Shown one piece after another: positions 24,923 through 34,415 of a stretch of 64,000 nt of DNA. This DNA is from Granulicella rosea (GTDB lineage Bacteria > Acidobacteriota > Terriglobia > Terriglobales > Acidobacteriaceae). Numbering within the stretch: the stretch's first letter is position 1; every line of letters starts with the position of its first letter. Location: contig NZ_FZOU01000002.1 in NCBI RefSeq assembly GCF_900188085.1, positions 496,001 through 560,000 on the forward strand. Reading direction: 5' to 3'. The notes beneath the pieces were generated by a model, which made no database searches, was not told the origin of the DNA, and worked only from the letters and a program-made list of their open reading frames with translations. The translations under genes and the position numbers were made by a program.

Positions 24923-27900
24923 ATGCCAAACGAGACCTCGCCCACGTCCCAGCTCTCCCGCCGGAGCTTTCTCAAGAGCACGGCCGCCGTCACCGCCGCC
25001 AGCGGCTTACTCCCTGCCGTCGCCAGCCTGGCCGAGGCGACGGCGCCTGCGCCGTCCGTGTGGCCCGAGAACGGCACGCTCATCCCCGACGACGGCTGGC
25101 ATCTCTGGGTCGACCAGCACGCCGAATGGAAGAACGACACGCTCTACCTGCCGGAGGACGTGCGCCCCGGCGGTCCCGGCGACATCGCCAAACTGCCCGT
25201 CAACCCGCCCACCGGCGGCTGGTCGGTCCTATCCCCTGCGCACCCCGATACCCTGCCCGTCACGCTGCCGTCGACGGTAGAGCAGCACCTCTGGGGCAAG
25301 TTCGGGCAACGTCCTTATACGCCGGACGAGTACCGCTACGCCGCCGACGATCCCATCCCGCAGAACGGCGCCTACCTGGGCGTCTCGTGGTGGTACCGGC
25401 CGATTGACATACCCAAGGAGATGCAGGGCAAGCGCATCTTCCTGCACATTCGCGGTGCGCACCTGCGGGCCGAGGTCTATCTGAACGGCAAGCTGGTCGG
25501 CTACTCGATCATGGAAGAGCTGCCCTTCGAGGCCGATCTGACCCACGCGGCGAACCCCGGCGGCGAGAACCTGCTGGCCATCCGCATCACCAACCCCTTC
25601 GGCCGCTACGACTGGGTCGACGGCTCGAATGCGCAATGGGGAGCGGTGAAGCTGTATCGGTCGCACGGGTTCGGCGGACTGGATCGTGGGATGACGATTC
25701 GTGCCGTTCATCCTGCGGTCCATATTCAAGATGCATGGATACTCAACGGCCCCGAAGCCCCACGCACCTCTGAAGATCAATACGTTCTCCACATGAGTCC
25801 CGGCCCGAATCAAGCTCATATCCTCGTCCAAAGAAGCGATTCTTCCATCACGTCACGCTCGATCTTTAGTTCGATTGAATTGGAGATTGTCGATCCAGCC
25901 GACGGTACGATCATTTCAAAGCCGCGGATCACCCAGGTCCATGAGTCGGATCGTGGTTTGCTCGTTACCGCGCAGTTCGGACAGTACAACGCAAAGCTAT
26001 GGGATCTGGACAGTCCCAAGCTGTACCACATGAGGATCACCCTTAAGCATCCAGAGACGAAGCTGATCGCCGATACCCGCACCATCCCCTTCGGCTTCCG
26101 CACCTTCGCTCCCGTTGGACTCGGCAAGGACGCCTTCTTCCGCCTGAACGGCAAGCGCATCAAGATCTACTCCTCCATCTCCTGGGGATTCTGGGGGATC
26201 AACGGCATGTGGCCCACGCCGGAGCTGGCCGAGAAAGAGGTCACACAGGCAAAGAAGCTCGGCCTCAACTGCCTAAACTTCCACCGCAACCTCGCCAAGG
26301 AGGACGTGCTCCGCGCGCATGACCGGCTCGGCCTGCTGCGCTACATGGAGCCCGGCGCGGGCAAGCTGGCCATCGGCAAGCTACCCGCCGGAGCCGCCAC
26401 CAACGCCGCCGGCACCATCATGGAGAAGCCCACCGCGCCCGCCGACAAGTTCGCCCAGCGCTACATGTTCGTCAAGTGCGTGGAGATGGTCAAGGCCTTC
26501 CGCTCGCATCCCTCGGTCATCGAATACTGCCTGCAGAACGAGATCGGCGCCGATCTGAAGAACCCCGACACCCTCGCCGTCCTCGCCGCCATGCGTCTTG
26601 AAGATCCCTCGCGTTGTATTGTGCTCAATGACGGCTTCGTCGCCCCGCCCCGCAAGGCCGCGCAGGCCTGGTACGAACCCTGGAACGACAAGCTGCACCG
26701 CTCCGACGAAGAAGAATGGGGCGGCTGGTGGAACCAGCACCAGGGCGCGGGCGACCAGTGGTACGACGAGTTCTACAAATCGCCCACCGAGTTCACCTAC
26801 ATCTCACCCCACAAAAGTGTCATCACCGAGTTCGGCGAGATGGAGGGCTGCGCCACGCCCGATAACCACTCCCTGATGCTGCACCAGCATGCCGACCCCG
26901 TGGGCACAGGCATCGGCCGCCAGCCCGCGAACAAGAGCTACGACCACGTCGACCACGCCGAGATCCTCGCCGCGACCGACAAGTGGCTCGACAAATGGAA
27001 GTTCCGCGAGGCCTTCCCCGCCACCGAACAGCTCTGGCTCTCGATCGGCAGGAAGTGCTACGACACGTGGCAGAACTATATGGAGAACGCGCGGATCTCG
27101 AACGACCTCGACTTTGCCGTCATCTCCGGCTGGGAGTCGACCTCGATCGAGAACCACTCCGGTATCGTCGATAACCTGCGCAACTTCAAGTCCGACCCAA
27201 CGCCGATCGCGGCGACGCTCCAGCCCGTCCGCCCGGTCGCGAAGCAACGCAGCATCTGCACCGCGCTCGGCCAACCGGCCGTCTTCGACCTCTTCCTGTT
27301 CAACGATACCTCGCAGCCCGCTGGCGGTACGCTGAGTTTCACCGCCGTCACCCCCTCGGGCAAGCTACTGAAGCTCGCCGAGTTCCCCGCTCCCGCGCAG
27401 ACCCCGGACGTCTCCAGCTACCTCATCCAGGAAGCCTTCGCCACGCCCGCATTGACCGAAGAGGGTATGTACCGTTTCAGGTTCAGCATCAGCTCCAGTC
27501 CGCAGGCCACGCAGACGAAGGAGATCTGGGTAGCGGGCGTGCCGCAGTACAAACGCACTCGCATGATCGAGGTCGCCATCTCCGGCATTGCACCGCCGCT
27601 GCGCAGGCAGCTCGCCGAGCTGGAGCCGAGGCTCGGCATCCATGTGCAGGACTTCAAGCCGGGCGGCAAGTACGACCTGATCGTCTCATCCGGCCTGACC
27701 GCGAAGACCTCGGCGAAGCAGGAGTCGGGCGATACGACCGGTCTCGAAGCGCAGCCCGGCGCGGCGAAGGTCGTTCCCGGACGCAAGCTCGAGCCTGGCG
27801 AAGGCCCGGAGGTCGCGCAGACCGGCAAACTCGCCGACGGCATCCTCGAAGCCGTGAAAGCCGGAACGCCGCTGCTCGCGATCCCGCAGGCGGACGCACT

Positions 27901-28276
27901 CTCCGAAGGCGTCGCCAGGCAGCTCGCCGCAGCCGGAGCCTTCACCTACGCGGGCACGGTCGGCGACTTCCGCGCGCCATGGATGGGCAACTGGTACTTT
28001 GTCCGCAAACATCCGCTGTACGACGGGTTACCGCAGGATCAGGCCATGGGAATCCATTACGCGGCGAAGGGCCGCCAGTCGAACGGTCTACTGGTCGATG
28101 GCCCGAACGTCGAGATCGTCGCCGGCTACTCGCGCGACCACGACCGCAACATCGGAGCCGGAACGTTCACGACCCGGCTCGGCGCGACGAAGGTGCTCTA
28201 CCACCGCGTGCCGGAGATGCAGCCGGTGCTGCAACTTCGATTTCTGGCGAACGCGATCCGGTGGCTGATGGCATAG
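24923..28276 (+). CDS. Tat-exported glycoside hydrolase family 2-like protein
   Basis: 1117 residues. A Tat signal opens it (SRRSFLKSTAAVTAASG). Sugar-binding and immunoglobulin-like domains follow (about 90-390: GVSWWYRPIDIPKEMQGKRIFLHI, AHLRAEVYLNGKLVGYS). The TIM barrel (about 390-720) carries the likely acid/base Asn-Glu in YCLQNEIG and the likely nucleophile in VITEFGEMEG. A C-terminal region of about 200 residues (KYDLIVSSGL... to the end) looks like a glutamine-amidotransferase/ThuA-like Rossmann fold rather than a carbohydrate-binding module. It should cleave a beta-linked glycan in the periplasm; substrate (galactoside, glucuronide or mannoside) is not clear. It appears monocistronic. 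Confidence 0.85.
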   Translation: MPNETSPTSQLSRRSFLKSTAAVTAASGLLPAVASLAEATAPAPSVWPENGTLIPDDGWHLWVDQHAEWKNDTLYLPEDVRPGGPGDIAKLPVNPPTGGWSVLSPAHPDTLPVTLPSTVEQHLWGKFGQRPYTPDEYRYAADDPIPQNGAYLGVSWWYRPIDIPKEMQGKRIFLHIRGAHLRAEVYLNGKLVGYSIMEELPFEADLTHAANPGGENLLAIRITNPFGRYDWVDGSNAQWGAVKLYRSHGFGGLDRGMTIRAVHPAVHIQDAWILNGPEAPRTSEDQYVLHMSPGPNQAHILVQRSDSSITSRSIFSSIELEIVDPADGTIISKPRITQVHESDRGLLVTAQFGQYNAKLWDLDSPKLYHMRITLKHPETKLIADTRTIPFGFRTFAPVGLGKDAFFRLNGKRIKIYSSISWGFWGINGMWPTPELAEKEVTQAKKLGLNCLNFHRNLAKEDVLRAHDRLGLLRYMEPGAGKLAIGKLPAGAATNAAGTIMEKPTAPADKFAQRYMFVKCVEMVKAFRSHPSVIEYCLQNEIGADLKNPDTLAVLAAMRLEDPSRCIVLNDGFVAPPRKAAQAWYEPWNDKLHRSDEEEWGGWWNQHQGAGDQWYDEFYKSPTEFTYISPHKSVITEFGEMEGCATPDNHSLMLHQHADPVGTGIGRQPANKSYDHVDHAEILAATDKWLDKWKFREAFPATEQLWLSIGRKCYDTWQNYMENARISNDLDFAVISGWESTSIENHSGIVDNLRNFKSDPTPIAATLQPVRPVAKQRSICTALGQPAVFDLFLFNDTSQPAGGTLSFTAVTPSGKLLKLAEFPAPAQTPDVSSYLIQEAFATPALTEEGMYRFRFSISSSPQATQTKEIWVAGVPQYKRTRMIEVAISGIAPPLRRQLAELEPRLGIHVQDFKPGGKYDLIVSSGLTAKTSAKQESGDTTGLEAQPGAAKVVPGRKLEPGEGPEVAQTGKLADGILEAVKAGTPLLAIPQADALSEGVARQLAAAGAFTYAGTVGDFRAPWMGNWYFVRKHPLYDGLPQDQAMGIHYAAKGRQSNGLLVDGPNVEIVAGYSRDHDRNIGAGTFTTRLGATKVLYHRVPEMQPVLQLRFLANAIRWLMA

Positions 28277-28292
28277 TTGACGATAAACCGCG

Positions 28293-28319
28293 AAGGCCGC
28301 CCCGAATTGAGGCGGCCTT
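28293..28319. terminator. Bidirectional intrinsic terminator
   Basis: A 9-bp perfect stem (AAGGCCGCC at 28293-28301, GGCGGCCTT at 28311-28319) with a 9-base loop lies between the convergent GH2 and secreted-protein genes. Only a short T-run is present. Confidence 0.7.
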
Positions 28320-28344
28320 TGCGCTTGCTGCTGGACGCGTACTA

Positions 28345-29655
28345 CTACTTATGGTGTACGGGAGCCTTATGCACCGGAGCGGCCTTCTTCGGCGCCACAA
28401 TCTCGGCATCGCTCATGATGATCATCAGCGGTTTGGAGGTGTAAGAGGCGTAGGTGCCGGTCAGCGTGACCTTTGCCCCAACCGCTGGCAGCGTCTTCAG
28501 GGCCGTCTTCATGTTGAAGGTAAAGTCGGCCGTCTTGGCCTGGACCGCATCGTCCGAAACCGAAACTGTCAGCGAGCTATCCGACGCCGTCACGACCACG
28601 GCATCCGGAATCTCGACTGCTTTGCCCTTCACGGTTGCGAAGACCTTATCCGCATCCTCGGGCTTGCCGTACTGGATGATGAATTCCTTATCGCTCAACG
28701 CAAGCGTAGCGAGGTCGGGGGTGTCCTTGATCGTCTTGGCGACGATATCCTCGTTTGTCGGCGCAGGCACGATGGAGAAACTGGCCGGTGGGTTGATGCT
28801 GGTCTGGACCGCTGCGGTCACGGCCTCATAACCATCTGCGCCACCGTGGTACTTCTTGTAGCAGTAGCTGGCCAGCGGCTGAAGCTGCGGCTTGTAGGCC
28901 TCGGGCGCATAGAACGCCGCGCGGGTCGCATACCAGGTGCAGTTGAAGAGATCGGGCGGCGTGGAGCCGTAGTACGCGGTGCCCAGCAGATACGTATCCT
29001 GCAATACCTGACCCGGAGTGGTGGTCGCCGCCGGCGGTACGGCGGAGAGTTCAGCCTTGTAGGCGACGATGGCGCCGGCGAAGTCTTTCTTGTTCAGCGC
29101 AGCCGCGCCGATGGTGGTGTAAAAGATCGGAGTCGCGGTGGCCTTCAGGGTGTCGTAGTCGGCCTGCGGCATATCCTTGGGCTTGGTCGCGGCCAGACCC
29201 TTGGTGGCGAAGCCGGAGGCGGCGTCGAGCGCAGCCTGCTTGGCGGCCGGATCGGTCGCGGCGTCGGCGGTCTGCTTGCGGAAGTAGACCTCGAAGGTCA
29301 GTGCGCGCAGATTGTTCGGATCGACCTGCAGCAGACGGTCGGCGGCGTCGATCGTCTTCGCCGGGTCCATGGAGCTGTACGCGATCATCAGACGCTGCAA
29401 CACATCGGCCTTGACCGCCGACTGCGGGTACGCCTTCAGATAAGCCTCGAGCGCGGGCGCCTGCGTCTGCGGCGTCGTCTGCTTATTTACCGCGTCGTCA
29501 TAAGCCTTGAACTCCTCCGGCTGCATGGTGACGCCGCCCTGTCCGCCTGAACCAAGGTTGACAGCGGTTTGTGCAAAGGCCAGACCCGAACCGGCCATAC
29601 CGGTGGCGGAGATTGCAGCGAACGCCAGGAGAGATGCAACGACTACCTTCTTCAT
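28345..29655 (-). CDS. Secreted TPR-like protein of unknown function
   Basis: 436 residues. Signal peptide MKKVVVASLLAFAAISATGMAGSGLAFAQ, then TPR-like helical pairs (about 50-290: ALEAYLKAYPQSAVKADVLQRLMIAYSSMDPAKTIDAADRLLQVDPNN; NKKDFAGAIVAYKAEL), and a beta-rich C-terminal domain (about 310-420: VVVTASDSSLTVSVSDD, GAKVTLTGTYASYTSKPLMIIM) ending in a lysine/histidine tail (KKAAPVHKAPVHHK). The C-terminal part resembles an OB-like nucleic-acid- or ligand-binding fold seen in tRNA_anti-like domains. Function unknown; probably periplasmic scaffold. Confidence 0.8.
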   Translation of the reverse strand: MKKVVVASLLAFAAISATGMAGSGLAFAQTAVNLGSGGQGGVTMQPEEFKAYDDAVNKQTTPQTQAPALEAYLKAYPQSAVKADVLQRLMIAYSSMDPAKTIDAADRLLQVDPNNLRALTFEVYFRKQTADAATDPAAKQAALDAASGFATKGLAATKPKDMPQADYDTLKATATPIFYTTIGAAALNKKDFAGAIVAYKAELSAVPPAATTTPGQVLQDTYLLGTAYYGSTPPDLFNCTWYATRAAFYAPEAYKPQLQPLASYCYKKYHGGADGYEAVTAAVQTSINPPASFSIVPAPTNEDIVAKTIKDTPDLATLALSDKEFIIQYGKPEDADKVFATVKGKAVEIPDAVVVTASDSSLTVSVSDDAVQAKTADFTFNMKTALKTLPAVGAKVTLTGTYASYTSKPLMIIMSDAEIVAPKKAAPVHKAPVHHK

Positions 29656-30117
29656 TCAAGACTCCTCAGATATTTCTTCTTCACAGCTCTTGCATCTTCG
29701 ATGTCATTTGGGCCGCAGGTGTAGCCCGCGGTCGGAACTTGTGTGGTGCGGTTGGCCTGACCTCAACGATAGCATTCCGTCGCCTGTACGGAAATCGGCG
29801 AGATCAATCGCAGGCAATTTTCCGAAGGTATTGATGCGGATTATAGGAAGGCCGCAGCCCGGTTGCAAGCTCCGTTTGCGGAGCCTATGCGGCCTACAGG
29901 AACGGCGCCTCCAGAACGCCGCATTTTCACAGGCTTGTCGCAGGGTTGGTGCATATCCGATCCCATCGGTGGTATTCGTTCCGTCTTATCCACAACAGGT
30001 AGCGCCATACCCGTTGATTCGTCGAAAACCGACCGCTACAGTGGAGGCAGGCCGAGGACTTCTGGCCGTGGGAGTTCCCTGCCCGCGCGCCTGACTCCTG
30101 GCCGGTGAGGTTTTGTC
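29656..30117. other. Intergenic region between divergent genes
   Basis: 462 bases upstream of smc (+) and of the secreted TPR-like gene (-). No supported frame or RNA was seen. It must contain both promoters. A short imperfect GC-rich hairpin (GCTCCGTTTGCGGAGC around 29869-29884) is the only structure noticed. Confidence 0.45.
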
Positions 30118-33100
30118 ATGCTCAAGCTCAAGAAGGTCCAGATTCTGGGCTTCAAGTCGTTTTGCGATCGTACCGAGGTTCAGCTCTCCGGCGATGGCAT
30201 CGCCGCCATCGTCGGGCCCAACGGCTGCGGCAAGTCGAACATCTCGGACGCCATCACCTGGGTGCTGGGCGAGCAGTCGGCCAAGAGCCTGCGCGGCGTC
30301 AAGATGGAGGATGTCATCTTCGCCGGCACGCGCGATCGCCGGCCGACGGGCATGGCCGAGGTATCGCTGACGCTGGTCGACCCAGAGGTCTACGACAACG
30401 CGAACCACGAGCACGACGACTCCGACATCACCATGGACGACCAGATCCCGACCGACTGGGACGAGACCACGCTCCGCGAGCAGCGCGCCGCCGAGACCGA
30501 CGAAGCCGTCGCCGAGGCTCAGCCCGGAACCACCTTTGAAGCCGAGGTGAAGGTCAAGACGGGCGAGGAGACCGCTGAAGCTGCGACAGACGAGACCGAG
30601 CAGGAACCCGACTCCGCAGCCCAGGCAGCTCCAGGCAACAACGTCGTGCTCAAGATTCGCCGCCGCAAGTTCGGCCGCACGCCCATCCGCGCCGGTGAGC
30701 TGACCGTCACGCGCCGCCTCTTCCGCTCGGGCGACTCCGAATACCTGTTGAACGGCAAGATCTGCCGCCTGCGCGACATTCAGGACATCTTCATGGGCAC
30801 CGGCCTCGGCGGCGAGTCCTACGCGATCATCGGACAGGAGCGCATCGGCCAGCTTCTCTCGGCCAAGCCGCAAGACCGGCGGTCGATCATCGAAGAGGCT
30901 GCCGGCATCACCCGCTTCAAGACCAAGAAGCGCCTCGCCGAGCTGCGGCTCGAATCCGCCAAGCAGAACCTCTCGCGCGTGAACGACATCTTCGACGAGG
31001 TCACCAAGCAGATGGGCACGCTGAAGCGCCAGGCCGCCAAGGCTGAACGCTACGGCCAGATTCGTGACGAACTGCGCACACGCCTGCGCGTCGTCCTCGC
31101 CAGCCGCATCGCTCAGCTCGACCAGGATCAGGCCGTGACCGCCGCGAAGATCGCCTCCCTCACCCAGACCATCGATGCGCAGGTGACCCAGACCGAGGCG
31201 ATGGACGTCGAGCACACCGAGGGCGTCCGTCACGGCTACACGCTGGACCAGCAGATTCGCGAGTACGGCGCGACCGCCAACCAGTCCGCCGTCGAACTGG
31301 AGCGCATCGCAGCGCGCACCGCGGCCAACGCGGACCGCGTCGCCGAGCTGACCGTTCGCCTCGCCAGCGGCGCCGAAGAACTCGAAGCCGCGCGCGCGCA
31401 GCTCGCCCAGCTTGCGGGCGAGACCGAGCAGCACCGCAGCTTCCTCGAGTCTGCCACCTCCGAGGCCGCGGGTTCCCGGGAAAACGCTCAGCGCCAGCAG
31501 CAGGAGGCCCAGAACGCCATCCGCGCCGTCGCCGCCAGCGAGCAGCAGGCCGAGCAGCACCGCCGCACCTCGATGCAGCTCATTCAGCGCGCGAGCCAGA
31601 TCCGCAATGAAGAGGCGCAGGCCTCGGCCGCGCTCGCCGGACTGGAGCGCGAGGCCGAACGCCTCGCCAACGAATCCGAGGTGGCGCGCGAGGAGCTTCA
31701 AACCCTCGGCATGCAGCGCGGTCAGGTCAAGATGTCGTTCGAGAGCGTCAACGAGCGGCTGAAGCGGCTGGAGCTTGAAATCTCCGAGCTGCGCCTGCAG
31801 TTCGAAGGCGGACGCAGCGAAGAGGCCCAGACCAAGCGTCGCGGCGATCAGCTACGAGGCGAGGTAGCCACGCTGAAGGGCCGTCGCAACTCGCTCGAAG
31901 GCCTCATCCGCGACCACTCGTACTCGACCGAGACGGTGAAGAATCTCTTCCGCGCCAGCGCCAAGAAGGCTACGCAGACCGGGCAGAAGAACTCCGCCGT
32001 CGGCACGCTCGCGGACTTCCTCGAAGTGGACGGCCAGTACGAGTCCATCGTCGACGAGTTCCTGCGCGAGGAGCTGAACTACATCGTCGTCAAAAGCTGG
32101 GACGCGGCCAACGACGGCATCCAGATGCTGCGGTCGGACGTCGCCGGGCGCGCGACCTTCCTGGTCGAACCGGCCGATGCCGAGGCGCGCTTCTCGCTCG
32201 ATGGACAGGCCAGCTCGGCAAGCGTCTCCGCCGAGGGCGTGAAGCCGTTGACCGAGTGCATCCGCGTGCTGAACGGCTTTGGACGTTCGCTCGAAGTGCT
32301 GCTGCCGAAGCTCCGCGAGGGCTTCGTGACGCCGGACTCCGCGACCGCTCGCAGCCTGGCGCTGCAGCATCCGAGCGCATACTTCCTCTCCCCGACCGGC
32401 GAGACCTTTCACAATCTCACCGTCACTGGTGGACGTCCCAGCTCCGGCGGACCGCTTGCTTTGAAGCGCGAGCTTCGCGAGGTGCAGGACAAGCTGACGG
32501 CGCTTGAAGACGAGCTCTCCGAGACCGACCGCCGCACGCAGACGCTGCAGCACGAGCTGCAGGCGATTCAATCCACCATCGAAGGCAAGAACCACGAGCG
32601 TCGCGACGCCGAGCGCGAGGCCGCCAACTCCGGCGCCGCGCTGCGCCAGATGGAGACCGAGACAGCGCGGATCGAGCGCCGCCTTGCCGAGTGGCAGATG
32701 TCGACCGAGCGCAACCGCGCCGCGCTGGCCCAGAAGGCGGAGCTGATCGAACGCCGTCAGGGCGAGGCCGCTGCGCTCGAATCCGAACGCGCCAGCCTCG
32801 AAGCCGGTCTTGCCGAACTGCAGCACCGCGTCGAAACGCTGCGCGCGGAGCGCGAGCAGTTGCAGGCCGCCGCAGCAGCAGCCGGCGCCGCGCTGGCTGG
32901 ACTCGAAGAACGCCGCCGCAACGCGCAGGCCAACTTCGAGCAGACCACGCGCCTCTTCCAGGGCCAGCAGAACCGCATCGGTCAGCTTGAGTCGCAACTG
33001 CAGAACGCAGCCGCAGAACGCCAGCGTCGCGAGGAAGAGACCGGCTCGCTCGCCGCGCAGCACGAGGAGCTGGCCGAGACCCGCGCCACCGCCGTCGCGC

Positions 33101-34041
33101 AGGGCCAGCGTCTGACCGCCGAGGCGAACGAACTGCGCCAGGTCACCGCCGCGCTCGACCAGCGTCTGCGCGCCCTGCGGCATGAGACCGAGGTCTTCCG
33201 CGAAGAGCGCGCCGGTCACGCCGCACGCGCGGCCAAGCTGGGCTCGGACCTTGAACACATCGAAGCGACCTGCCTGAACGACCTTGCGATCCCGGCGCTC
33301 GAACTCCGCGAGGACCAGACGGTCGAACGCATCGACGGCCAGGCGCTGAACGAACTGGAGGCCGAGGCTCGCTCGCTGAAGCAGCGGCTGGAAGCCATGG
33401 GTCCGGTGAACATGATGGCGCTCGAAGAGTATGCGGAATCCGCTCAGCGCCACACCTTCCTCGAAGCCCAGCGTAAGGATCTGCTCGACTCCATTGAGAA
33501 CACGCAGGCGTCGATCAAGGAGATCGACGACGTCTCGCGCATCAAGTTCGACGAGGCCTACAAGGTCATCAACGAGAACTTCTCGCTGACCTTCACCAAG
33601 CTCTTCGGCGGCGGACAGGCCTTCATGCGGCTGACCGATCCGGAGAACCCGAACTCCGATTCGAGCGGCATCGAAATCGTCGCCTCGCCGCCGGGCAAGA
33701 AGCTGCAGAACATCCTGCTGTTGAGCGGAGGCGAAAAAGCGCTCACTGCCCTGTCGCTCCTCGTTGGCATCTTCCAGTTCCAGCCAGCGCCGTTCTGCAT
33801 CCTGGACGAGGTCGACGCGCCGCTCGACGAGACGAACGTGGGCCGCTTCGCCAAGCTGATCCACGACATGAGCGCAACGACGCAGTTCGTCGTGATCACG
33901 CACTCGAAGCGCACGATGAGCCAGGCCGACGTGATCTACGGCGTCACGATGCAGGAGCCGGGTGTGAGCAAGATCGTCAGCGTCAACCTGGGCAAGAACA
34001 ACCGCAGCCAGGAAGATCGTGGCGCGCGGCGGGTGGCATAG
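30118..34041 (+). CDS. smc: Chromosome segregation protein SMC
   Basis: 1307 residues. The N-terminal head has Walker A GPNGCGKSN (33-41); a first long coiled coil runs to about 600; the hinge covers about 610-775 (GTLADFLEVDGQYESIVDEFL...ATFLVEP); the second coil follows; the C-terminal head has the ABC signature LSGGEKALTAL (about 1202) and Walker B FCILDEVDAPLD (about 1226). It forms the condensin ring with ScpA/ScpB. It is about 120 residues longer than typical SMC because of a roughly 90-residue acidic insertion at 90-185 inside the head, rich in Asp, Glu and Thr, between EVSLTLVDPE and the KIRRRKFGRTPI strand. GAGG lies seven bases before the ATG. Confidence 0.97.
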   Translation: MLKLKKVQILGFKSFCDRTEVQLSGDGIAAIVGPNGCGKSNISDAITWVLGEQSAKSLRGVKMEDVIFAGTRDRRPTGMAEVSLTLVDPEVYDNANHEHDDSDITMDDQIPTDWDETTLREQRAAETDEAVAEAQPGTTFEAEVKVKTGEETAEAATDETEQEPDSAAQAAPGNNVVLKIRRRKFGRTPIRAGELTVTRRLFRSGDSEYLLNGKICRLRDIQDIFMGTGLGGESYAIIGQERIGQLLSAKPQDRRSIIEEAAGITRFKTKKRLAELRLESAKQNLSRVNDIFDEVTKQMGTLKRQAAKAERYGQIRDELRTRLRVVLASRIAQLDQDQAVTAAKIASLTQTIDAQVTQTEAMDVEHTEGVRHGYTLDQQIREYGATANQSAVELERIAARTAANADRVAELTVRLASGAEELEAARAQLAQLAGETEQHRSFLESATSEAAGSRENAQRQQQEAQNAIRAVAASEQQAEQHRRTSMQLIQRASQIRNEEAQASAALAGLEREAERLANESEVAREELQTLGMQRGQVKMSFESVNERLKRLELEISELRLQFEGGRSEEAQTKRRGDQLRGEVATLKGRRNSLEGLIRDHSYSTETVKNLFRASAKKATQTGQKNSAVGTLADFLEVDGQYESIVDEFLREELNYIVVKSWDAANDGIQMLRSDVAGRATFLVEPADAEARFSLDGQASSASVSAEGVKPLTECIRVLNGFGRSLEVLLPKLREGFVTPDSATARSLALQHPSAYFLSPTGETFHNLTVTGGRPSSGGPLALKRELREVQDKLTALEDELSETDRRTQTLQHELQAIQSTIEGKNHERRDAEREAANSGAALRQMETETARIERRLAEWQMSTERNRAALAQKAELIERRQGEAAALESERASLEAGLAELQHRVETLRAEREQLQAAAAAAGAALAGLEERRRNAQANFEQTTRLFQGQQNRIGQLESQLQNAAAERQRREEETGSLAAQHEELAETRATAVAQGQRLTAEANELRQVTAALDQRLRALRHETEVFREERAGHAARAAKLGSDLEHIEATCLNDLAIPALELREDQTVERIDGQALNELEAEARSLKQRLEAMGPVNMMALEEYAESAQRHTFLEAQRKDLLDSIENTQASIKEIDDVSRIKFDEAYKVINENFSLTFTKLFGGGQAFMRLTDPENPNSDSSGIEIVASPPGKKLQNILLLSGGEKALTALSLLVGIFQFQPAPFCILDEVDAPLDETNVGRFAKLIHDMSATTQFVVITHSKRTMSQADVIYGVTMQEPGVSKIVSVNLGKNNRSQEDRGARRVA

Positions 34042-34073
34042 CCGCCGCGCCGTCATTGCTTTTCTTGTTTTTC
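34024..34073 (+). terminator. Likely intrinsic terminator after smc
   Basis: A 9-bp perfect GC stem (GCGCGGCGG at 34024-34032, CCGCCGCGC at 34042-34050) spans the smc stop codon and is followed by a T-rich run (TGCTTTTCTTGTTTTTC). The tail begins a few bases after the stem, so efficiency is uncertain. Confidence 0.55.
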
Positions 34074-34127
34074 ATCCTCGCAGAGGATCTGCTTTTTGCC
34101 TTTCGCTTCGCTTGAGGGAGACCGACG

Positions 34128-34415
34128 ATGATCCGGATCTGGCTAGGCTGGCTGGCGCGTGGCGTGGTCGCACTCATCGTCGCCGCGGCGGTGCTGTACA
34201 TCGGCGACGCCGGTGTACAGCAGTACCGCGCGAGCCACGGCACGGGCTATGGCACGGTGGAGGTCCACCAGTTCCTCGCCACACAACTGAAGGGCAGCAA
34301 GGTGGAGTACGATCCTCTGGGCACGGTCGAACGCCGCTGCAGCCGGTCGATCTTCCCGCAGAATGGCGCGCCGGCTTGCTGGTGGCTGGCGCGCAACCCG
34401 ACGGAGTGGGAGTGA
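34128..34415 (+). CDS. Small single-pass membrane protein of unknown function
   Basis: 95 residues. One N-terminal hydrophobic segment (LARGVVALIVAAAVLYIG) then a periplasmic tail with a lone cysteine pair (RRCSRSIFPQNGAPACWWL) that could form a disulphide. GAGGGAGA precedes the ATG. Its stop overlaps the start of the next gene (TGATG), so both are coupled. No family recognised. Confidence 0.75.
   Translation: MIRIWLGWLARGVVALIVAAAVLYIGDAGVQQYRASHGTGYGTVEVHQFLATQLKGSKVEYDPLGTVERRCSRSIFPQNGAPACWWLARNPTEWE

Noticed and set aside
31852-34056. 734-residue - strand open frame
   Set aside because: Antisense of smc; Leu/Arg/Gly-rich with no domain, while smc has all motifs.
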